In this document: positions 46,355-58,804 of the stretch, piece after piece | Position numbering within the stretch: the first letter of the stretch is position 1 | How the letters are laid out: every line of letters starts with the position of its first letter | Assembly (NCBI RefSeq): GCF_000003815.2 | Contig: NC_049993.1 | Span: 19,659,694 to 19,723,693 of the forward strand | Direction of reading: 5' to 3' | Source: Branchiostoma floridae | Taxonomy: Eukaryota; Chordata; Leptocardii; Amphioxiformes; Branchiostomatidae | DNA length: 64,000 nt | Made by a program: the position numbers and the translations under genes | The notes under the pieces: model-generated | Told to the model about the DNA's origin: nothing | Databases searched by the model: none | What the model saw: only the letters and a program-made list of their open reading frames with translations

Positions 46355-47029
46355 CAAACTGATTGTTTTCTTCCTTACCTACAATAAAAAGTACGTCTTT
46401 AAGTCTCGATTCCTTAGATTTATGATTGCTTTCTCTAATCATACGTTTTCAGTCAGGCGTATGTAAAAACTACAAACAATACTCAAACAATTTAAAAGCT
46501 GCTTCTTATTGTTGATTAACAACAGATCTAAGATGTGTTTTGCATAACGCAGAAGATTGTGTTTCCTCACCGCCTATCCGTTAAAGTATGAAGCATGTCA
46601 GTCCCATTTCCTTGGATTTAAAATTGCTTTCTCTGAGTTTTAAGTCACACGTATAAAATGTAAGTTGATTTTGGCAGCAAATGTAACGAAACTAACAAAA
46701 TTGTAGTTAATTCATTCAATATTTTTGAATTTCATTGCGTTTTGCAGAACTCCCACTGTTACCTTTTAGGAAAGATTTCTGTAGTTTCAAACGTAACGTC
46801 ACAAATGCAACTCCTTCCCAAACCTACTATTATCACTATGATTATCGTCATGACGTTCTTCCGCCGAAAATTAAGACTGTCTTGATGTCTTGAAAACATG
46901 AATCAGCTGTAACTATCACCTTAAGACTGCCTTTGATTAAAGACATTCGAAAGAGCGTTGTTGAAGGTGACATTTGTGACGTCACGACTGAAGATAAGAG
47001 TTTAATATTCACCACCACGCCTCACATGC
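46355..47029. other. No gene recognised
   Basis: AT-rich sequence with no clear repeat unit or open frame. Confidence 0.45.
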
Positions 47030-47960
47030 CCTCCGGTTGCAAATATCACAAGACGTGATAAGGACGTTAACACGACTTTGGTTGGGCTTGCTTTACTTTT
47101 ATGCCCACAAGCTGCAGATTTCACAAGATGTGAGACAACGGAAATGACTATAACACGCCTTTGGTTGGGCTTACCTTACCAGGATCTCCATCAATTTCCA
47201 TTGTTGAATCTGTCATTTGAAGCCTACGAAAATACATTTTCATGTCAGGAAGTTCAGATTTTTGGTACGGATGCCGGAATGGGATAGAACTTTTTTCAGT
47301 CCCAACATACAAATTTCTCTGTGCGAAGTCGACCCTCCCCGTATGTCAGCGGCATCACCATATGCAGATCCTCTCGCTAACACCCGCAGAGTGCCATTCT
47401 ATTGTCGTTACTGTCTTTAAAGTACTCCATACACATGGGAGAAACCGTGCTTCACTGTTCATTGAGCTAGGGGAATTTCATTAGTACAATGAACCTGTAA
47501 ATACTGTACAATGAAAATACATGTAGCACCTGTCTTTGTCTTTGTTTTGGGGAAGATCGGCTCATCCGTTCGTCAAGTTCACTTGGGCTAAATTGGTTCG
47601 AGATCAATTTTGCTACCACTAGACACTCTGAAGATCTTCCGCCCCTTCCCTCACTTCACCAAGGTGTAAACATGGGTACCTGACTTCGGTCGGGGAGGTA
47701 AAGTACTATGTATGTGGCACTGTGAATATAAGTTATGAAGTTGAGTACAGTGCCACATTGTCCTCGTCTGTCCAAAAGCAAATTCAAAACTTAGACACTC
47801 TTTGCGATGTCGACCCTCACCGTAAGCCAGCCGTATGACCATTTGTAGATCGCGCCGCTAACGCCTCGCCAAACGGTCATCAAATCGCCATTCTGCTGTC
47901 GTTATTGTCATCAAAGTGGTCCATACAAATTGGAGGGACTCGCTAACCGCTTCTAGATGG
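47030..47960. repeat. Diverged direct repeats, plus a SINE fragment
   Basis: TTTGGTTGGGCTT and TCACAAGA(C/T)GTGA recur about 88 bp apart at 47030-47180. GTCGACCCTC(C/A)CCGTA and CTGTCGTTA(C/T)TGTC-type phrases recur about 480 bp apart (47328 and 47808). Between them 47640-47715 carries TACCTGACTTCGGTCGGGGA, the SINE phrase also seen at 22945. Confidence 0.55.
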
Positions 47961-48533
47961 TTATCTTTGCGGCATTAGCGCGAGAAGTGGACGCTTTTAG
48001 GATAGACGAAGTACCATTAAGCTGGCAATGTAAACTAGATATAATCTAGATTGCCCAAAAACTTTTACAGAAAAAGTGTCCTAATGTGAATCAAGGTTTA
48101 ATGTCTGAAAGGTTTCTGTTAAGATTCTCAGTTTTGCAATTAGTTTTAATGACAGAGTTAGTCTGTGTACCGTGGCCATTCCTCCAATACTTCAGCTAAT
48201 AACGGCTTCATTCTTGGTACGTAAATGTTAATAAGATATTTACGATTAATACAATCATGGTGCGCGGGAAGGTAAATTCTGTCTCGCCGTTATGACAGTA
48301 CAACATACCGACGCGCATGTATAGTTTAACTCTACCTGGTTTAACCGAACAATATGGCGTTTATGGCGACACGTAAAACATTTATTGAACAGTTGGTAAC
48401 ATCATCCTGAAGAAGTAGCTCGTATCTAACCCTTAAACGAACCGACATTTAGTTGAAGAACGTAGACACTCACTACTATACAAAGGGATGAATGAACTTG
48501 CTTGCTCAAAAATTATACAGGACACAACGTATG
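47961..48533. other. No feature recognised
   Basis: No gene or repeat boundary is seen. Confidence 0.4.
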
Positions 48534-48541
48534 GTAACAAC

Positions 48542-48974
48542 TAGGGCTGGGTATCGGTACAGCGTACCGGTACAAAACCGGTTTTTCTTATTGGACCGGT
48601 CCAGAAAAACCGGACCTGAAAAAATTACGTGGACCGGATGTTGGACCGATTAGAAAATTAACATATTATTTTATCAGGCATTCGCACGTTTTGGCGCTTG
48701 CAGTTGGAAGAAAGTGACAAGAGTGAAGTAGAGTAGAGTTTATAGTAGTTTCTACCAAGGTTTACAGTCAATCGTACAGGTGCAGTTAGCGTTGTAGGAT
48801 TTTAAAACGCCAGTGTAAGTCTAATACTCCACCAAACAGATTTCTTTGTAGTGAAATGGACCATTGGTATGAGTCATACTGAATCAGGTCCAGGTTCAGG
48901 TCCGGACCTGGACCTGATCCTTTGGACCTGAACCGGACCTGGACCTGAATTTTCTGTACCGGTACCCAGCCCTA
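48542..48974. mobile_element. 433-bp hAT-like MITE with perfect 8-bp target duplication
   Basis: Termini TAGGGCTGGGTATCGGTAC and the complement of TAGGGCTGGGTACCGGTAC. GTAACAAC flanks both sides (48534-48541 and 48975-48982). The interior is rich in GGTCCGGACCTG-type palindromes. An 8-bp duplication and TAGGGCTGGG ends are usual for hAT elements. Confidence 0.92.
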
Positions 48975-48982
48975 GTAACAAC

Positions 48983-49594
48983 TGTTAAAGTACATTCAGA
49001 TACAGAACAACAAAATATCTTCAGTAACATTATAAGGGTTACATCTAGCACAGTGACATCTTGATCACACCGCTCTATTCCATCGCCTCATCTTTTGTTA
49101 TATGAGCCGTGAAAGCCGTGCCGGCTTAGGAGTGATGTATTCCTCAATCTCCTACCGACACATTATGCGTTATACAGTGATACGTTACGTTCCTACTAAC
49201 GGGCGTTTATAGACATTACATGTACTGCAGAGGTAATCTGGGCGGGGATCGGACGTGATGATACTCTGTAATCTTCAAGAAAAGGGAGACTATGTATATG
49301 AGACTTTATGTCATACCTGTGACGCGAAAACGTTCGATACGGGTGTTCCGGAACGTGTGATAACTTCCGTATCACATAGGTTCGAATGTTGTATCACACA
49401 CCTAGGCTTCCTTCGAGTAAATCGAACCATTTCGAGCCGGCCGAGTGTGGCACGATTGGCAATTCGAATACCTGATTCGGACGTTGGAACGTTGTTGTAA
49501 CACTTTTTGTTCGAGGGCACCAAATTTGTTTAACTTCTGGTGCATTTCGCATCAAAACATGGGTTTTCTCAGGTGGGTATATGACATAAATAAA
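48983..49594. other. No gene recognised
   Basis: A frame around 49255-49500 is open on both strands but has no recognisable motif. Confidence 0.4.
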
Positions 49595-49726
49595 ATACAA
49601 CACGGTGTATTCCGCATCACCCTCGGTCCCAGCCCTCCCTCGGGTCAGATCACCCTCCGGCCTTCGGGAGATCCGACCCGCGGTCGGGCAGGTACCTCGG
49701 GTGATACGGAATACACCGTGTTGTAT
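49595..49726. mobile_element. 132-bp hairpin element
   Basis: The first 28 bases (ATACAACACGGTGTATTCCG...) pair with the last 28 at 27 positions. The arms continue with GGGTCAGATCACCCTCCGGC against GGTCGGATCTCCCGAAGGCC-like sequence. Open frames on both strands across it are by-products of the palindrome. Confidence 0.8.
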
Positions 49727-50089
49727 TCTATATATATCATCTTGAAACATAATCTGAGTGCTACTTTGTACATGGAGAAAGCAATGGTTGTCTGTGTCAC
49801 ATTTCTGTCCAGGCCACGTGACATAGGTTTACGGTCATTTCAAGTTGAGGAACATCAGGGGACTGATCGAAAGTTTGATGGTGAGGGATTTTTCTTGTGG
49901 ACGGAAATAGGTACAAACATTTATCTTATTATGTAGATTACCGTCTCAGAAGAACCTTTATACGAAAAAAACACACGTTGCTTTCATTATTCGGTTATAC
50001 GTTTTTCTCTACTATGGTAGTTTAAGGGAGGGTATGTCAGAAACAACTTTGTAATCTTCAAGACATGTAAGACTATCCTATCTGTTGCC

Positions 50090-50515
50090 ATTTTGAAACA
50101 TAATCTGCGACTGGTCATTAAGAGATTACCAGTGTGTGAAAGAATTTGTGAATACTGTACATCTAAAGCAGTGGGAGAGGAAACACATTTTATTTCCAAA
50201 TGTTCATTTACCGAAACCGAAAAAATCACTCTGTTTACAGAAGCCACAAAGGCTTATCCCAACTTCCCCACAATGACAGACGAACAGAAAGCCACTTTTC
50301 TCTTAAAATCGCAGAACCCACAAATTTTAGAAAAAGGTGGGGCTTTTCGTCTCCTGCTGCTCCCAAAAAGGAAGTCAAACCCAACCTGTTTAGATATAGC
50401 CAACACTAGTATTAGTGTAGAATATTGTTCATGACTGTCCATTGTCACTATGTGTATACCATGTACTTGCAATTAGCCCTCGAGCACGAACTTGAAAATA
50501 AACTTCTTCTTCTGT
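50090..50515 (+). mobile_element. LINE 3' end, same family as 42771
   Basis: A frame from about 50093 encodes KRLPVCERICEYCTSKAVGE then ETHFISKC, the same CxxC...HxxxxC knuckle as at 42771-43041. It ends with AATTAGCCCTCGAGCACGAA and AAATAAAC. Confidence 0.7.
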
Positions 50516-52959
50516 TATTGATCCTGAAGAAGGCGACAGTGGTCGTTAAAAAAATTGATCCGTGTACACCTTTGTGTTAGACGAAAGTGTAAGATTGTAC
50601 TATGGCTATCGACACAGATGAGCTTTCATTATAAAAATTTGTTCTGTTTTGCTGTACTATAAATCCTAAATGTAAAGCTAGTGCACCAAGATTCGACACT
50701 TTAATTTGTTAGAATTGAAGCTTTGGGTTACTGCTACTGCTATACATTAGTTGCTTTCACCTAAAAAGACTCTTGTCCTAAAAAGAACAAGAGTCCGTCT
50801 GTTATTGTCTCACATATTATGGATTTGAAGGGCGCCGTAATTGACGCAGGCACAGAAGGCCAAAAACGAGTCCATACAGTATTTTAGCCTATTTTCGCCT
50901 TTTAGCAGGAAAATGTAAGTAACATTTCATATTGGTGAGACAGTGTAGGTTGCAGATGTTCAGATTCGGCCAAAAAAATAGGTTTTGATCCATCTTTTTG
51001 GCCTGTGCTGACCCCTAAAGGGCTCAGTCCCTAAAATGACGTCATGAAAAAGCAAGATGGCGGGAGATTTCACCGGTGGAATATATTGCGCTTGTCAGAA
51101 AGTTTAAAAATTAGACTTTTGGACACTTGAGATAGCGGGCTGCTGTGTGGGGTGAGTTCTTATGACCTGGAATGTTCACGGATGAGATTATGACACACTG
51201 AACTGGCTAATTTTTACAATATCGCCAATACAGATTTCCATTAGTGTTAACTGCTCTGAATTTTCTTTAGCGCTGGGAGATATTGAAGGGAAGAGTGTGT
51301 ATTGGGTTTGAACTCTCTTATGCACTCATGAAAGCCGGGGACGCAAAACTCCCCCCTAAACCTTCGTTACTTCAGCATCTCCACACATCACATCAATGGT
51401 TTCCTCCCTCCAGTAAGTCAAGCATTCTAACAGCCGCTAGGCAGGATGGTGTGATCTGAAGTCTTTCTGTACACAGTGGGGAAGTTGTAATTGCGGCTAC
51501 AGGGAATTCAATACTGACAGAGCTTTTGTAACAACATAGACAGATGAGCAATTGTTGAATGAAACATGTATTTTAGATCTGTGCATTTTTTATGGGAAGG
51601 AAGAATGAATTGATATACAAGAAACCACTTCAAATTTCAACTCTCTGATCCCTTATTCCCACTCCGGAGCCGCAAAAGGATCCCTCAAAAACCTCGATAT
51701 CCGAACGTTTGTTAATCTATAAACTACATGTAAAAGGTTTTGGCTCTGGAGTAAGTATCAAACGTTTTTACAACTGCTATACAGGAGCCTAAGGTTTTTA
51801 TAGGATTTGGTGATTTTCCATCAAAGGCTAGATAAACAGTTGTTCATTGCAATTTGTACTTTCTGTCTTTTAAGCTTTCAATTGTCTTGATAGATTTGTG
51901 TTAGATCTCAAAGTATTTGTGTTACAGATTTAAATGTAAAATAACTACATATGGTTTCAAGTCTCCAATCTCTTTTCCAACACTGGGAACGTAGGATTAT
52001 CCTTAAAAACCTCTCTACTCCAACATAACAAATCTCTGGACTACGTATATAAAAGGTTTTGACTTATGAGTAAGTCAAATTGTTCCTTCCGGCCACATTG
52101 GGGGCTATAGTACACTTCCGCTATGGAATAATCTTCTTTTGTGTTGGATCACTTTGTAGTTCACAAGATTCAGGTATTTTTCATACAGCCTCTTCTAAAA
52201 TATGTGCCCTTCCTTATCTGTACAGCCCAGTTTGTAGATTCGACAGCGTAAAGAGGATAGCAGGGAATGGTACATTTGTCAGAAAAATTACATTAAACGT
52301 CAGTAAGCTACAAAAACAGTGAATCATAACACGCACCCCCTCTTTATACGATGCCAGCGCAGTCTCAGAAAGCCTCTGAGAGAGCTTCCATCGCAAAAAA
52401 AGCACAAAATAAACTATAATTATCACCATCTCAAACTAATTAAGCACAAAACAAACTATCATTATCACCATTAGAAACAAACTGAGCAATAAACAGAAGT
52501 ATAAACGGATATCTTCTTTGCCCTCCTTCGACGCAATGCTCAAAGACGAAGTACAAAGGCAGCAGTGGATTCAGAACGAAGGACAGAACCACTTCCGCAT
52601 TGAGCCCAGGTCCTTTTGCTTCACCAGTTTCCTCAGGTACATTCTGCAACTATTGATTTCAGTACGTCACCCGAAAGGAAGTTGAATGCTTTTTTTGTCT
52701 GTCCGAGGTGAAGTGTGCCATCCCAGTTGGTTTGTTATGTAAACGGCCTTTGAACGTGTCTTGTAACTATTCTTTCCACGTCTACACCTTTGTTCCAAAC
52801 TTTGGTTCAAACTCCCGCCCGGCGGCACAACAATGAATCCCAGGACTTACGAATTTGTAAAAGGATGTTCCGCTCCGGAACAAGAGGCCAAGCATCTTGA
52901 CCTCGCAGAAAGACTCAAGACACAAATTACACTAAGAAGCTAAGGGGAAAAAAGTTCTC
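50516..52959. other. No gene recognised; possible Penelope-type 3' phrase at 50520
   Basis: ATCCTGAAGAAGGCGACAGT followed by GGTCGTTAAAA is a phrase common after reverse transcriptase in Penelope-like elements. The remaining 2.4 kb shows short open frames only and a duplicated phrase AGCACAAAA(T/C)AAACTAT near 52400 and 52443. Confidence 0.35.
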
Positions 52960-53960
52960 ATCTTTGTTTCAACCTCTCAGTGAAATGGCAATAAATCCCT
53001 AGACTTAGGAATCTACTCTATACAAAAACACTAAATTTCTTTTCAAGGCAGATCAAGGCACTTCGGGCCTCAACTATGATTCAACCACTGTGCCACAAAT
53101 GTTTCTACAACCATAAACAGGACTTTACACAAAAACATCAATTTTGAATTCTTATCAAGGCAGCTCAAAACGCTTCTGTCCTCAATTTTGGTTCAACCAC
53201 TGGAACAACGACAAATTCCAAGACTTAAAAATTCGAAGCTTCATGTGTTCTACAACCTTGGCTCCTCTTCTAACGCGGAAAGATACTCTGCAACAAAACA
53301 CTAATTTTAAACTATTTTAAATGCAGTCAAAGCACTATGGTCCTCAACTGTGGTTCAACCACTGGAACAACGATAAGTCCCAGGACTTTGCAATCTCCGT
53401 TCCGCTGCCACAAAGGGCTCTGCAACCTTGAACCCACTTCTGTAGCAAACGGAATTTATGCCAAAACACTATTCTAAATTCTTTCAATGAAGTTTTAAGC
53501 ACTTTGGTCCCAAACTTTGCTTCAAACCTTCTAACCTTCTAGAAGTCCCAACAACTAGAAACCCCAAGTCTTGTGAATCTACGTTCCCCCACGTACAGCT
53601 CAAGTACTTATCCCAGTCCTAAGGCGGACATATTCTACACAAGAAAACTAATTTTGAATTCTTTTCAAGGCAGCTCAAAACACTTTGTTCCTCAACTTTG
53701 GTGGAACAGCGGTAAATCCCAAGACTTAGGAATCTACGTTCCGCGGCAGCGAAGGGCTCCCAAACCTTGAACCCGCTTTTGTAGCAGACACCAAAAGACT
53801 AATTCTAAATTCTTTTCAGGGCTACTCAAAACACTTTGGCCTTCCGGTGGAACAGCAACAAATCCCAAGACGTAGGACCTACGTCCCGAAAGACTCTAAA
53901 AAACACTAATTTTGATTTCTTTTCAAGGCAGCTCAAAACACTTCGGGCCGTCTTACAAGA
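52960..53960. repeat. Diverged tandem repeat, about seven copies of 110-180 bp
   Basis: The phrases CTTTTCAAGGCAGCTCAAAA, CACTTTGGTCCTCAACT, GGTTCAACCACTGGAACAAC and AATCCCAAGACTTAGGAATC recur in order. CACTT-type anchors lie near 53055, 53168, 53330, 53497, 53675, 53828 and 53936. Confidence 0.8.
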
Positions 53961-54544
53961 ATTACATGGTAATGTTTGTGCATCGGAAGTCGATGTTAAC
54001 CTTGACTTCAGCTTCAGTTCATTCCCAGTCGTCCAATAGAATTGCACTACACTATGGTTATCTTACTTTTAGGCACGCACACCTCTCTACATGCTCTACT
54101 ATAATGTTCACACCGGTGCCTAACTTGCACTAAAAGTTGCCTTACATGATTAACTTTCTTCAAGACATGCATCTCACCTTGTACGTCCTTGAAGGCTGTC
54201 TCAGACTGTGAACACTTAAAGCCCTTCCGTTGAGGAAAGACGGCAACTAGCTTCAAACACCCTCATTAAGTACTTTCTCCTCTTTGATGCTGGCGGCTGG
54301 GATCTAAGATATCACACTTAAGTGTCGCCTTAAAGAGACGGGGTCTTACGAGAATAAGGTGATTTTAAGCGTTACTAATCCCCTAAGATGAACTAAGTAC
54401 CTTCCAGCGCGATGTCTTAGGTTTTCAGACGTTCGGTGGGTCTTAAGAGGGTGTTAGTAAGGATTAAGAACAAGATAAGTTCACGCTAGAGCGAGAATAG
54501 TGATGATTTGAAGATTACAACGTAAATCACAAAATCAGGGAGCG
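53961..54544. other. No gene recognised
   Basis: No repeat unit or conserved frame is seen. Confidence 0.4.
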
Positions 54545-55621
54545 CTCGAGCTGGAAATACCACCTGCATATGCAGGTTCATGCAGGTAAAATTGGAGCTG
54601 TGTAGATATTTCTGATGTCTACCTGCACCTAACCTGCACTGGTCCATGTACTGGGTGCATACAGGTTAGTGCAGGTAAAATTGGAGCTGTGTAGGTATTT
54701 CTGATGTCTACCTGCACCTAACCTGCACTGGTCCATGTACTGGGTGCATACAGGTTAGTGCAGGTAAAATTGGGGTTGTGCAGGTATTTCTTATGTCTAC
54801 CCGCATTTAAACTGCACCGGTGCGTGTGCTGGGTATATACTAGTATATACAAGTTAGTGCAGGTAAAATTGGGGTAGTGCAGGTAAAATTGGGGTTGTGC
54901 AGGTATTTCTGGTGTCTATCTGCACCTAACCTGCACTGGTCCATGTTGGTTTACACAGGTTAGTGCAGGTAAAATTGGAGCTGTGCAGGTATTTCTGATG
55001 TCTACCTGCACCTAACCTGCACTGGTCCATGTGGGTATATACAGGTTAGTGCAGGTAAAATTGGAGCTGTGCAGGTATTTCTGGTGTCTACCTGCACCTA
55101 ACCTGCACTGGTCCATGTGGGTCTATACAGGTTAGTGCAGGTAAAATTGGAGCTGTGCAGGTATTTCTGATGTCTACCTGCACCTAACCTGCACTGGTCC
55201 ATGTACTGGGTGCATACAGGTTAGTGCAGGTAAAATTGGAGCTGTGCAGGTATTTCTGATGTCTACGTATACCTGTACCTAACCTGCACTGGTCCATGTA
55301 CTGGGTGCATACAGGTTAGTGCAGGTAAAATTGGGGTTGTGCAGGTATTTCTTATGTCTACCCGCATTTAAACTGCACCGGTGCGTGTGCTGAGTATATA
55401 CTAGTATATACAAGTTAGTGCAGGTAAAATTGGGGTTGTGTAGGTATTTCTGATGTCTACCTGCACCTAACCTGCACTGGTCCATGTACTGGGTATGTAC
55501 AGGTTAGTGCAGGTAAAATTGGAGCTGTGCAGGTATTTCTGATGTCTACCTGCACCTAACATGCACCGGACCATGTACTGGGTATATACAGGTTCATGAA
55601 GGTAAAATTGGAGCTGTGCAG
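54545..55621. repeat. ~89-bp tandem array, about 11 copies, with higher-order duplication
   Basis: The unit runs AGGTTAGTGCAGGTAAAATT, GGAGCTGTGCAGGTATTTCT, GATGTCTACCTGCACCTAAC, CTGCACTGGTCCATGTACTG. The array opens with CTCGAGCTGGAAATACCACC, the terminus of the element at 3990-4183. A rare variant unit (TACCCGCATTTAAACTGCAC) appears at about 54798 and 55360, 562 bp apart, so a multi-unit block was duplicated. One more unit fragment lies at 55918-55960. Confidence 0.95.
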
Positions 55622-55917
55622 TTACTATCAATTTTCTTCGAACAATGACTGTTTATTAAAGGTAGAGAACATACCTCCAAATTTTCGATCTCTGTCAGTA
55701 CATCTTGGACGCGGAGAATGGTCTAGTCTCAATCTCGTGAGAGAATACGAGACTAGACCAGGCTTGATTAGATCATCTGCCCCCTCCCCCCGCCTCCTTG
55801 CGGAGAAGAGGTAGGTAGGACTTGGGAAGCTCCCAACCCTCGTTGCGGTTAAGTTTTGCTCCCTCCAGCTGGATGTGGATAGCCTCCTTGATCTTTCTGT
55901 GGGCCTTGCGTGCCTGT
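55622..55917 (-). mobile_element. 5'-truncated Penelope-like element fragment with 10-bp target duplication
   Basis: The minus-strand frame from 55916 to the TGA at 55775-55773 encodes ARKAHRKIKEAIHIQLEGAK then LNRNEGWELPKSYLPLL. This is the KEAIHI...LNRxxGxELP pattern at the end of the GIY-YIG endonuclease domain of Penelope-like retroelements. AGCTGTGCAG, part of the array unit, flanks the insert at 55612-55621 and 55918-55927. The non-coding part includes the inverted repeat GTCTAGTCTC / GAGACTAGAC. Confidence 0.75.
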
Positions 55918-55960
55918 AGCTGTGCAGGTATTTCTTGTGTCTACCTGCACCTAACCTGCA

Positions 55961-57282
55961 TTTATCATTTAACTGGGTTTGTAGGCTAAAAGTGTACGAA
56001 AAAGGGCATCCTCTGTACAACTACACTACAATGTATGTGTGTAATTCACCTTGTATTACAACTGGTATGTACCCATTCAAGTAATGAAACTCTCGTAACC
56101 TAAGAGTTCATCCCAGTACATATATCAAGTACTTCGGATCCGCATGCCTTTTCAGGCAGTTTTGCTAACAGCGACTGAGAAAAAAAAAATCTATCCGGAA
56201 GATAAATCTATATCAGTCAAGTTTACAAAGCAATGCACGTTATCCCCACAACTCCATTGCCCCAGCCTCACAACCCATGTAAGTACATCTCACCGTGTTA
56301 CTCCATATACCATGTACGGATAACAGCGAATAAATCAAAATAATATCTTTGATTACAGTAAAACTGTTATGCTAATTTTACAAAGCGAACTACGCTATCC
56401 CCAGAACTCCATTACCCCAGCCTTACAACCCCATGTAAGCACATCTCACCATGCTACCCCATACACCATGTCAGCAAACCAGCGTCAGCTATCAGCTGCT
56501 CACACGTTTGAACGTGGCGACTGTTATCGGCGGCTGTGGCGATAGCTGTTCCTCGCCGTTGTTGCAATTTCCACCACGTGGCAATTCTGCTCGCCGTGTG
56601 TCGCCACCGAGGCTGACGGCGCGCCGTGCAACAGACTGGAGACAGTCCGTAAGCACCGGAAGCTCTTCCTTAGCAGTATCTATCGTTATTGGAAAAGTTT
56701 GTATTACATGCACCATGCAGAAGATGAATCAAACCTTCAAACGCTCAAATTTCGGAAACAGCACATAAAGAATAAAAAAACAAAGAAAATGACTTATTTG
56801 TTGTTCTGCTGTATATTGAAATTTAGACCTTAAGCTTTTTAATTACGATTTTGTCCTAAGGATTTATTCATGTATGCAAAGTTTCTACATGGTAGAGTGA
56901 CAGCATGGGGGTCCAGCATTTGATGCCTATTTTTGGTCTCATTCTGATTATCATTTCACCTTCACATATAATGTCTGTTTCTGGTTAATTCCTATTTTTT
57001 TACCTTTCCACTCTATTCAGTTTCTGCAAATATACGGAGTAATATATAAGAAACCAAACTGGCGCAGCCTTACCAACGTGATAATGTCATTTACGAAGAT
57101 TGCGCTTATACTTGGCTAAGCGGTGGCGACTGTTCCTCTGAAAGTCTTATCTAGAGTTGTAAGTCGTTTTTCAATTTCAAACATTCATTTCTTATAACCT
57201 TAAGTCCAATTCCGAAGAAAAGATACGTTAAGTCCGCAGAACTCTGAATCCCCACATTTTTAATCCTCAATACTCTTTGATA
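55961..57282. other. No gene recognised
   Basis: Two diverged copies of CTCCATT(G/A)CCCCAGCC and the following ACAACCC..ATGTAAG occur at 56248 and 56407. A frame at 56716-56492 (minus) is open but unrecognised. Confidence 0.4.
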
Positions 57283-57373
57283 ATTGAAAATTGCTCCTTA
57301 AGATGCTTTTACCTCGCAAAGTTTTCTAATTGAAAATTGCTCCTTAAGATGCTTTTACCTCGCAAATTTTTCT
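57283..57373. repeat. 43-bp tandem duplication
   Basis: Two near-identical copies containing TTGAAAATTGCTCCTTAAGA and TGCTTTTACCTCGCAAA. Confidence 0.95.
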
Positions 57374-57454
57374 AAGACGTCGCTTTCTTTAACCGTAAGA
57401 CGTGTAGCGTCACTGATCACTCCCGACACCCGCAGCTTGTGCCTGGCGAAATTG

Positions 57455-57860
57455 AACACTTTATGGGCGCTGAACACAAAACACGTTTTAACTTTAATGA
57501 CAATAGCAGAAAACGCTCTTCAACAAAATGCTTCAATGTCTATTCAAGATAGTTATTGAGCACTGTAGGGGAACTGAAGACAAAACACTGTTAAAGTTAA
57601 ATGACCATAAAATGACGTTCTTCGGCAAAATGTCTCAAAGTCTAGTCAAAATAGATATTGAACACTGTAGGAGCGCTGAAGACAAAACCTGTTAAAGTGT
57701 AACCATAATAGACCGTTCTTCAGCAAAATGTTTCAATGTCTAGTCAAGACATATATTGAACACTACAGGGGCGCTAAAGACAGATCACACGTTTTAAGTT
57801 TAATGACCATAACAAAACGTTATTCAACAAAATGTTCCAATGTCTAGTCAAGAGTGATAA
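57455..57860. repeat. ~103-bp tandem repeat, four copies
   Basis: ATTGAACACTGTAGG, GCGCTGAAGACAAAAC, TTCAACAAAATG and CAATGTCTAGTCAAGA recur in order. Confidence 0.85.
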
Positions 57861-58794
57861 GTCTTAGCGAAAACTCCTTTATCTTACAGACATGCATCCA
57901 TCACCGAGACGCACAAAAGTCACTTTTACATCTAAAGACCGTGACAAAAACAATCATCAACGGAAGAAGTCATATCAACAATCCAGTGCCTTGTATCGGC
58001 AAGGCACTGTGGATTAAACTACATGGATGACAGCCTCTGGTACCACCAAAACTGATGCAAGCGAATAAAAAGTGTTGGATCATAAAAGTTGCCTTCGTTA
58101 TGAAATCTAAGTGCTCAAATTTAACGAATAAACGCACAAATCATTAAAAGTATGGATTATGGTATTCGTTGTTCTTCCACATCATCTTCTGTGGCATTTT
58201 ACGACATTTATTTTAGTGACCGTTTTAGATGATGTAAGGAAGACATAAACATGCTCCACTGTATCAAATTGATATACAATACATCCAACACATTGACATA
58301 GCATAAGCATGGAGACACAGGTGTTCTACATATAAATAGATTTAACACATTGTTTTATGTTGATAGTATAATTTGATTGAATGCAAATTGTACGGCATCA
58401 GGTGCATATCATCAAGTAGAGAAGCTCCCTTTAAATAACGAACAGTCTTTTTTTTCGTTTTAACGAGTATTGCAGAGATGACTGGAAATGGATTCTAATG
58501 CAAATAATGAAGTCACTGGCGACAAGCCTTATTTCAGAGTACATATTTGTACCCTGATGAAGTACAAATGTGACACAAGCGGTTAAACATTGATGGCCAT
58601 TTGTTAAAGCGTGAATTATTTGAGTGCTTGAGTGAAAACGTTTCAATTTCAGTTGTACTGTGGCTTATACGGAAATGGACGCATCTACTTGTACACAATA
58701 ACGGCTACAAGTTGACGTTTGTACACTCTAATGTGCATTCCAGCTAAACCTAAACGGAATAACACGACACAAACGAACTACATTCCACATGATG
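57861..58794. other. No gene recognised
   Basis: AT-rich sequence. CCTTG(TAT)CGGCAAGG near 57990 is a small palindrome. Confidence 0.4.
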
Positions 58795-58804
58795 AATGGG
58801 ACAA

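Noticed and set aside
49394-49936. Overlapping open frames of 118 and 163 codons
   Set aside because: They read through the 132-bp hairpin element at 49595-49726, which explains the openness on both strands.
58545-58600. Hammerhead ribozyme (CTGATGA core)
   Set aside because: CCCTGATGAAGTACAAATGT lacks the required GAAAC segment and a good stem II.
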